A stretch of 64,000 bases of DNA from Mucilaginibacter sp. SMC90. Lineage in GTDB: Bacteria > Bacteroidota > Bacteroidia > Sphingobacteriales > Sphingobacteriaceae. The notes under the pieces were generated by a model. It made no database searches and was not told where the DNA came from. It worked only from the letters and a program-made list of their open reading frames with translations. The stretch is taken from contig NZ_CP094527.1 of NCBI RefSeq assembly GCF_022811725.1, positions 744,001-808,000 on the forward strand, given 5' to 3'. Position numbers and translations under genes: made by a program. This document shows positions 60,546 through 64,000 of the stretch, piece by piece; within the stretch, counting starts at the first letter, position 1; the number at the start of each line of letters is the position of its first letter.

Positions 60546-61733
60546 TCAGTTATATTTTCCAAACAATTGTTCCAGTTTGGCATCGAGATCCTCTCCACGT
60601 AAATTTTTTGCTATGATCTTTCCCTGTGGATCGATCAGGTAGTTTTGAGGGATGGATGTTACCGAGTACAAGGCGGCTGCCTGGTTGTTCCAGAATTTGA
60701 GATCGGATAGTTGTGTCCAGTCAAGTCCGTCACTTTTAATGGCAGCTAACCAGGCCGATTTTCCGTCGGGCCTGTCTAACGAAACCCCAACTACAGTAAA
60801 GTTCTTGTTCTTAAACCTTGCATAGTTACGTGCTACGTTAGGGTTTTCCTGGCGACAAGGGCCGCACCATGATGCCCAAAAATCAAGCAATACATATTTT
60901 CCCCTGAATGATGACAGTTTCACCGGGTTACCGTTAACATCGTTTTGGATAAAATCCGGTGCTTCAGAACCAATGGCAGTTACTTTCAAGGCCGCAAGCT
61001 GTGCCTTCATCATTTTACCGGCCTCGGTATCTCTGATATTTTGAGATAGCGAATTATATAATGGCTCAACTTCGCTAACATCGGGGGCCGGACCGCTTAC
61101 CGAAGTTAAAGCAAGCAGACTTAAATAGCTATCGGGGTTGGCTGAAATAAAGCTTTTCAAGGTTGTTTTCTGTTCTGTTTGCAATGCTTTATACCTTGCC
61201 TGCATGGCACTTCTGAAAGCTGCCGATTTTTGCTGTTCAGGTGTAGCTGCTTTGGCCTCCGCCATCAGTTTTTCGCCTTTTTGGTTGATGGCTTTTAACT
61301 GGGCCTGAAGTTTTACATTATCAATATTAAGCTGTGAACCTGTGATCTGTGCTTTATCGATAGAATCTTTACTGGTAATGGTGATAGTACCTTTTTCCAG
61401 GAAAAAATCCAGATCATCGGCAGTTTTAGAGATCAGGCCTCCGTTTTCAGCGTATTTGTAATTGCCGTCGATAAATTTTTCCAGCGGTAAACCTTTATAA
61501 TTTACAGCTATTGTGGCATTAACCGGGTTAATGATAGTACCTGTAAATGAAAATGCGCCATTAACCACATTGGCCGAATCGGTAACATTGTTAGCGCCTA
61601 ACTGATATGATAAATATACTTTGGCCGGCGTGGTGACATTGCCCAATTTGCCGTTAATAACAAAAGTATCTGTAGCCTGGGCAAGCGCCGTTACCGGCAG
61701 CATGGCGGCTATATAAAAAAATAATTTCTTCAT
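60546..61733 (-). CDS. DUF4369 / TlpA-type thioredoxin protein, paralogue 2
   Basis: The 395-residue protein has a signal peptide (residues 1-19), DUF4369 (about 22-140, VINGKLGNVTTPAKVYLSYQ), a longer helical middle and a TlpA domain with WCGPC, VGVSLDRPDGKSAWLAAIKS and SIPQNYLIDPQG. Layout and function should match paralogue 1. The middle part is more divergent and slightly longer. The two genes probably share a promoter upstream of 61733, but the 102-base gap could hold another. Confidence 0.92.
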   Translation of the reverse strand: MKKLFFYIAAMLPVTALAQATDTFVINGKLGNVTTPAKVYLSYQLGANNVTDSANVVNGAFSFTGTIINPVNATIAVNYKGLPLEKFIDGNYKYAENGGLISKTADDLDFFLEKGTITITSKDSIDKAQITGSQLNIDNVKLQAQLKAINQKGEKLMAEAKAATPEQQKSAAFRSAMQARYKALQTEQKTTLKSFISANPDSYLSLLALTSVSGPAPDVSEVEPLYNSLSQNIRDTEAGKMMKAQLAALKVTAIGSEAPDFIQNDVNGNPVKLSSFRGKYVLLDFWASWCGPCRQENPNVARNYARFKNKNFTVVGVSLDRPDGKSAWLAAIKSDGLDWTQLSDLKFWNNQAAALYSVTSIPQNYLIDPQGKIIAKNLRGEDLDAKLEQLFGKYN

Positions 61734-61791
61734 TAAAATATATAAAAACTCTACGCTGCTAACGTTTGAGCATGGGTTAAAATTGTGAATA

Positions 61792-62973
61792 TCAATTTAA
61801 TTTTTGATAAGTACGCCACCAAAGATCGGGTAATTCGCCCGATGTTGCTGTTTTATAATCAGCGTAACTGCAGGGCACCAAGTGAAAACGCTCGTTAGGT
61901 GAGCCTGCCGAAGGGTAGGGTACCTGCATCCACCAACGGTCGGACTTTTTGCTTTTTACAAATACCACTTCCTGGTCTTCATGGGTTAAACTGGTTTTGT
62001 AGATCAGGTATTGCGATTTTGGATTGAGCGGAAAATCACGCTTGCGGTTATAAAAACCATCAATAAAATACCAGATCATTTGCGCCAGCTGCCAGGCTGT
62101 TTGCCCATTACTATCATAGGCCGGATTAAATTCGTAAAAGCCAATAGAAGTGAGCTTATCGTTGAAACCTGCATAACGGCAAAGCTGGCAGGCTTCTTCG
62201 CCATAAAAGCCATTTGGCGTGGCATTGGCATTTCCCATGGCATCGGCAGACCGAATGGCACCAATATCAAAACTTACCATACTGGCATTGCGGATGGCTG
62301 GTTCGGTAACTGCAACGTTGCCGCTTAGTTCGCCCAGGCGGTGAACGTCAAAATAAAGTTTGTCCATCACCCGTAAACTGTCCTGGCTTACAAAATAGGT
62401 TTGATAGCCGAGATTGCTGAAATTAAACAGGTAGTTAGGGTCATGCAGGAATATTTTGTTGAGATAAGAGCCCGATGTGGTTTCGATACTGCCACCGTGA
62501 TTATCTTCATCCAAATCAAAATGCGAGTCGATCACCACCAGGTCAACCTTTTGTTCAAGTTCCTCATAGCCCAGATACTGAGCATAGGTAATATCCTGTC
62601 CCCCGCCTAAAATAACGGGAATAATATCTTTTTTGATCAGCTCGCTCACTACGGTTTTTACTGCGAAGTAGGTATCAGTTACCTTTTCGCCGGCACGGAT
62701 ATTGCCAAGATCGGCAATTTTTACAGAATAGCCGCCTTCATTTAACTGGTATAGTTTTTCGCGGATATAATCGGGACCCAGTGAGCAGCCGGAGTTGCCA
62801 ACTGCATTACGATCATCCATAACACCAATAATAGCGATGTCCGTTTTCTCTTCCAGATCAGGGAAATCCACAGAGTAATGCACAATTTTATCGCCAAGCT
62901 GGCTGGTGTAATAGCCTTTTTTAGGTGCTATCTTTTTAAGATCGATCGGCGTAAAAAAATCAGCTAATGACAT
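61792..62973 (-). CDS. arginase/formiminoglutamase-fold protein with missing metal ligands
   Basis: The 393-residue protein has the ureohydrolase fold signatures GGGQD (123-127), DSHFD (149-153) and SFDIG (234-238). The usual forms are GGGHD, DAHxD and SFDxD, so the His at 126 is Gln and the second Asp of the last motif is Gly238; both are Mn2+ ligands in active members. The first motif Asp and DSHFD remain. In Bacteroidota such proteins are often labelled formimidoylglutamase; with these changes, classical two-metal activity is doubtful. The region after residue 300 is longer than usual and rich in aromatic residues. It may be a single-metal enzyme or a binding protein. Confidence 0.85.
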   Translation of the reverse strand: MSLADFFTPIDLKKIAPKKGYYTSQLGDKIVHYSVDFPDLEEKTDIAIIGVMDDRNAVGNSGCSLGPDYIREKLYQLNEGGYSVKIADLGNIRAGEKVTDTYFAVKTVVSELIKKDIIPVILGGGQDITYAQYLGYEELEQKVDLVVIDSHFDLDEDNHGGSIETTSGSYLNKIFLHDPNYLFNFSNLGYQTYFVSQDSLRVMDKLYFDVHRLGELSGNVAVTEPAIRNASMVSFDIGAIRSADAMGNANATPNGFYGEEACQLCRYAGFNDKLTSIGFYEFNPAYDSNGQTAWQLAQMIWYFIDGFYNRKRDFPLNPKSQYLIYKTSLTHEDQEVVFVKSKKSDRWWMQVPYPSAGSPNERFHLVPCSYADYKTATSGELPDLWWRTYQKLN

Positions 62974-62984
62974 AATTGTTTAAT

Positions 62985-63166
62985 GTGCAGATTTCAGATG
63001 TGCAAATGTGATTATAAATGTGCGGATTTCAAATGTGCAGATGTGCAAATGATTTTAAGGTATTTTAGATTACATTTTATTGCCTTATAAAGCAGTTCAT
63101 ACCGAAGATGTGCGCATCAAAAATAATCTGCACATTTGCACATCTGAAATTTGAAATCTGCACATG
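62985..63166. repeat. GTGCAGATTTCAGATG-type inverted repeat between divergent genes
   Basis: TGTGCAGATTTCAGATGTGC at the left faces CACATCTGAAATTTGAAATC and TCTGCACATG at the right, with a further copy in the middle. It fills the gap between two divergent genes, and its right end includes the ATG of the epimerase gene at 63164. Confidence 0.7.
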
Positions 63167-64000
63167 ATCTTAATAACAGGCGCAACTGGTTTTCTCGGGG
63201 CCGAACTGGCAAAACTTTTGGTAACCACTACCGGCCAATGGATCCGTTGTACCAAAAGGGCAAGTTCAGTTATCCCCAGGTTATTATTGCCTTACCAGCA
63301 AAATATCGAGTGGGTTGATGCCGATATGATGGATATTTTCGCACTGGCCGATGCGCTTGATGGTATTACGCAGGTTTATCACTGCGCCGCCTGGGTATCA
63401 TTAAAGCAGGCTGATAAAAAGCCGATGATCAGCACCAATGTTACCGGCACTGCCAACCTGGTTAACCTTTGCAACGAACGGGGAATAAAGCTGGTGCATG
63501 TAAGCTCAATTGCGGCCATCGGCAGTGCAAAGCCCGGCGAGCTAATCACAGAAAATCATCACCTGGAGCAATCAACAGAAAATGATGGATATGCTATATC
63601 TAAATTAGAGAGTGAGATGGAAGTTTGGCGTGGCATTGCCGAGGGTTTGAATGCTGTTATTGTTAACCCATCGCTCATCATAGGTGCAAGCGCAGGTACC
63701 GAAGGCAGCGGCGCTTTATTCAATACAGTACGCAAAGGACTTAAATTTTATACCTCCGGCACCATAGGTTTTGTTGATGTAGAAGATGTTGCCAAATGTA
63801 TGGTAGGTTTAATGAACAGCGATAAAACAGCCGAGCGTTATATCATCAGTGCTGAAAACCGTGACTATAAAGGCATGGTTACCGACATAGCGAATGGCTT
63901 TGGTATTAAGCCTCCTGATATTTTTGCTAAACCATGGATGATGGAACTGGCCTGGCGTGGAGCAGCCGTTGTGGCAGCCGTTACAGGCGGCGATCCGGCT
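63164..64000 (+). CDS. NAD-dependent epimerase/dehydratase (C-terminus cut off)
   Basis: The frame opens with ATG at 63164 and runs off the right edge, giving 279 residues so far. It is an extended SDR: MILITGATGFLGAELAKLLV (NAD-binding GxxGxxG), VYHCAAWVSLKQADKKPMIS with NVTGTANLVNL, VHVSSIAAIGS and the catalytic pair in GYAISKLESE (Tyr and Lys), then VNPSLIIGAS. Members modify nucleotide sugars, flavonoid-like compounds or steroid-like substrates; this subgroup cannot be named. It is divergent from the arginase-fold gene; the start codon lies in the right arm of the repeat, and no ribosome-binding site is visible. Confidence 0.88.
   Translation, partial: MILITGATGFLGAELAKLLVTTTGQWIRCTKRASSVIPRLLLPYQQNIEWVDADMMDIFALADALDGITQVYHCAAWVSLKQADKKPMISTNVTGTANLVNLCNERGIKLVHVSSIAAIGSAKPGELITENHHLEQSTENDGYAISKLESEMEVWRGIAEGLNAVIVNPSLIIGASAGTEGSGALFNTVRKGLKFYTSGTIGFVDVEDVAKCMVGLMNSDKTAERYIISAENRDYKGMVTDIANGFGIKPPDIFAKPWMMELAWRGAAVVAAVTGGDPA

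Overview
The window looks like a chromosome segment of a Bacteroidota species close to Mucilaginibacter or Pedobacter (Sphingobacteriaceae). This is inferred from gene content and signals, not from a database search. Supporting signs are a type IX secretion C-terminal (CHU_C-type) domain, a TonB-dependent receptor, DUF4369/TlpA thioredoxins, the ftsX-DUF3098-uppP-truB-ribF gene order, BshA for bacillithiol, and many promoters with the Bacteroidota -7 box TAnnTTTG. Intergenic DNA is AT-rich and carries many palindromic repeat families. No transposase, integrase, phage gene, CRISPR array or rRNA is visible.

Layout. 1-6.7 kb: a partial small HYC_CC_PP-like protein, an OmpA lipoprotein, a four-gene unit (small secreted protein, outer-membrane barrel, OmpR-type regulator, histidine kinase), ApbE, and an Lrp/AsnC regulator. 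6.8-7.25 kb: a divergent non-coding unit with two tandem tRNA-like RNAs, with its own promoter and terminator. 7.3-15.3 kb: a DUF1801 protein, a large ThuA / sugar dehydrogenase / PKD / cytochrome c lipoprotein, a 1014-residue type IX secreted adhesin-like protein and a porin-like barrel. 15.4-21.6 kb: a CsbD-like protein, an S41 protease, two paralogous secreted proteins flanking an OmpA lipoprotein, a DtxR/MntR regulator and an unknown secreted protein. 21.8-30.4 kb: pdhB, a DUF5009 acyltransferase-like protein, pdxA, rsmA, small membrane or secreted proteins, a VOC protein and bshA. 30.9-32.4 kb: a fluoride riboswitch with a terminator ahead of a CLC-type channel gene. 32.4-41 kb: a methyltransferase, a polysaccharide deacetylase, a TolC/HlyD export pair, gpsA, two small proteins and a DEAD-box helicase with an RGG-like tail. 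41-53.9 kb: a NarL-type two-component pair, DUF4293, truA, an ABC exporter, ftsX, DUF3098, uppP, truB, ribF, a LysE-family exporter and a BtuF-like protein. 54-64 kb: a GH20 hexosaminidase, a TonB receptor, two TlpA paralogues, an arginase-fold protein and a truncated NAD-dependent epimerase.

The most unusual item is the pair of tRNA-like RNAs at 6880-7183. Each folds as a cloverleaf with a normal T arm and an expanded D loop. The anticodon position reads GTC, and the long variable arm is capped by a GNRA tetraloop. The acceptor stem and the variable-arm tip differ between copies by compensatory changes, so the fold appears to be under selection. They match no ordinary isotype I can name.

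Other points of note are a GC-rich palindromic element inserted in frame in truA and again in the next gene, a precise TAnnTTTG-N5-start arrangement at four genes that suggests leaderless mRNAs, and an arginase-family protein that has lost metal ligands. All functions come from reading motifs by eye; no alignment, folding or search program was run.
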